A stretch of DNA of 40,698 bases, taken from NCBI GenBank assembly GCA_025963385.1, contig JAOPUT010000215.1, forward strand, positions 1 through 40,698, given 5' to 3'. Both the position numbers and the translations under genes were made by a program. Positions 40,058 through 40,698 of the stretch are shown piece by piece (position 1 is the stretch's first letter; the number at the start of each line of letters is the position of its first letter). The notes under the pieces are model-generated. The model was not told the origin of the DNA, made no database searches, and saw nothing but the letters and a program-made list of their open reading frames with translations. Origin of the DNA: Mycobacterium sp. Its GTDB lineage: Bacteria > Actinomycetota > Actinomycetes > Mycobacteriales > Mycobacteriaceae.

Positions 40058-40698
40058 GTGACCAAGGGAACCGCTCGATCCGGCATGCTCCAGCTGCCTG
40101 AGTTGGAGAAGATGGTGGCCGACGGCGAGGTCGACACCGTCATCGTCGCCTTCACCGACATGCAGGGCCGGCTGACCGGCAAACGGATCTCGGCCCGGCT
40201 GTTCGTCGACGACGTGATCGATCACGGCGCCGAGTGCTGCAACTACCTACTGGCCGTGGACGTCGACATGAACACCGTCGACGGATACGCGATGTCGAGC
40301 TGGGAGGCCGGCTACGGCGACATGGTGATGACGCCCGACTTCTCCACGCTGCGCAGGATCCCGTGGCTGCCCGGCACCGCGATGGTGATGGCCGACCTGG
40401 GCTGGCACGACGGCAAGCCCGTGGGTCCGGCACCGCGTGGCATCCTGCGCGCGCAGCTCGACCGGCTGGCGCAGCGCGGCCTGGTCGCGGTCGCGGCCAC
40501 CGAGCTCGAGTTCATGGTGTTCGACGACTCCTACCGCGACGCGTGGTCGAAGGGCTATACCGGCCTGACCCCCGCCACCGACTACAACATCGACTACGCG
40601 ATGCTGGCATCCACCAGGATGGAACCTCTGCTGCGCGACATCCGGCTCGGGATGGAGGGCGCCGGGCTGTACTGCGAGGGCGTCAAGGGCGAGTGCAA
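40058..40698 (+). CDS. glnA4: Glutamine synthetase-like protein GlnA4 (3' truncated by window)
   Basis: The first 213 residues of a glutamine synthetase superfamily protein; the frame runs off the right edge. The beta-grasp N-terminal domain (about 20-110) and the start of the catalytic domain are present, with the metal-binding ATELEF (E149, E151) and GVKGEC at the end. The opening LEKMVADGEVDTVIVAFTDMQGRLTGKR matches the GlnA4/PuuA-like branch, which ligates glutamate to amines such as polyamines or ethanolamine rather than to ammonia. GTG 40058 is the best start, with GAGAGGCAGGG upstream. In M. tuberculosis glnA4 follows mapB directly; here cobQ, a hydrolase-fold gene and the permease lie between. 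Confidence 0.88.
   Translation, partial: MTKGTARSGMLQLPELEKMVADGEVDTVIVAFTDMQGRLTGKRISARLFVDDVIDHGAECCNYLLAVDVDMNTVDGYAMSSWEAGYGDMVMTPDFSTLRRIPWLPGTAMVMADLGWHDGKPVGPAPRGILRAQLDRLAQRGLVAVAATELEFMVFDDSYRDAWSKGYTGLTPATDYNIDYAMLASTRMEPLLRDIRLGMEGAGLYCEGVKGEC

Noticed and set aside
1..40698. CRISPR arrays, tRNA or rRNA genes, IS elements
   Set aside because: No regularly spaced repeats of suitable length, no tRNA cloverleaf or rRNA segments, and no transposase frames were noticed.

Overview
The window looks like a chromosomal segment of a rapidly growing mycobacterium (Mycolicibacterium type). The evidence is a high G+C content, fasciclin-domain antigens of the MPT83/MPT70 type next to a DipZ protein, an MEP-pathway/Rip1 cluster (dxr-rip1-ispG) followed by a GNAT gene and a lipoprotein PBP, a MetAP1c-type mapB, a glnA4 homologue, a 13E12-family HNH gene, Mce-associated membrane proteins, a WS/DGAT-fold protein and a KstR-type palindrome. 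No rRNA, tRNA, CRISPR array, transposase or phage gene was seen. The species cannot be named from this sequence.

Layout. 1-1500: the end of an MFS transporter and a secreted fasciclin protein. 1550-5683: a beta-oxidation operon (thiolase, enoyl-CoA hydratase, acyl-CoA dehydrogenase) divergent from a FadR-type GntR regulator. 5673-8738: a DUF3556 membrane protein under a KstR-like box, a DoxX protein and a divergent TetR regulator. 8735-13643: a degenerate WS/DGAT-fold protein and a divergent SDR, an epoxide-hydrolase-like enzyme downstream of two Mce-associated membrane proteins, and a PhnB-like VOC protein. 13762-20072: an alpha/beta hydrolase overlapping a 975-residue kinase/phospho-lyase fusion, a TetR regulator, an NCS1 permease and a limonene-epoxide-hydrolase-fold enzyme, probably one catabolic locus. 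20073-21680: an accessory 13E12 HNH gene preceded by 34-nt direct repeats and a DNA-damage-type promoter. 21687-23941: a SigI-like ECF sigma factor divergent from an NmrA/F420-oxidoreductase operon, with mirror-image promoters. 23932-27161: mpt83, mpt70 and dipZ. 27334-33727: dxr-rip1-ispG, GNAT acetyltransferase and PBP-lipo. 33753-38233: DUF1707 protein, thioesterase, mapB-cobQ and a catalytically degenerate hydrolase fold. 38315-40698: an APC amino-acid permease divergent from glnA4, which is cut by the window end.

Genes are packed tightly. Six same-strand pairs overlap by ATGA or GTGA, three convergent pairs share 4 nt at their stop codons, and many genes show TANNNT 6-8 nt before the start codon, the pattern of leaderless mycobacterial transcripts.

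The best leads are: a palindromic GTAAC-N17-CGTC promoter pair that may define the target site of the SigI-like sigma factor; a RecA-independent (PafBC-type) promoter in front of the 13E12 HNH gene; a KstR box over the start of the DUF3556 gene; the kinase/phospho-lyase fusion locus with its helically phased operator; a 23-bp bidirectional leaderless promoter; and a tandem 36-nt element translated inside the DUF1707 protein. All functional statements come from sequence reading and family knowledge. No searches were run.
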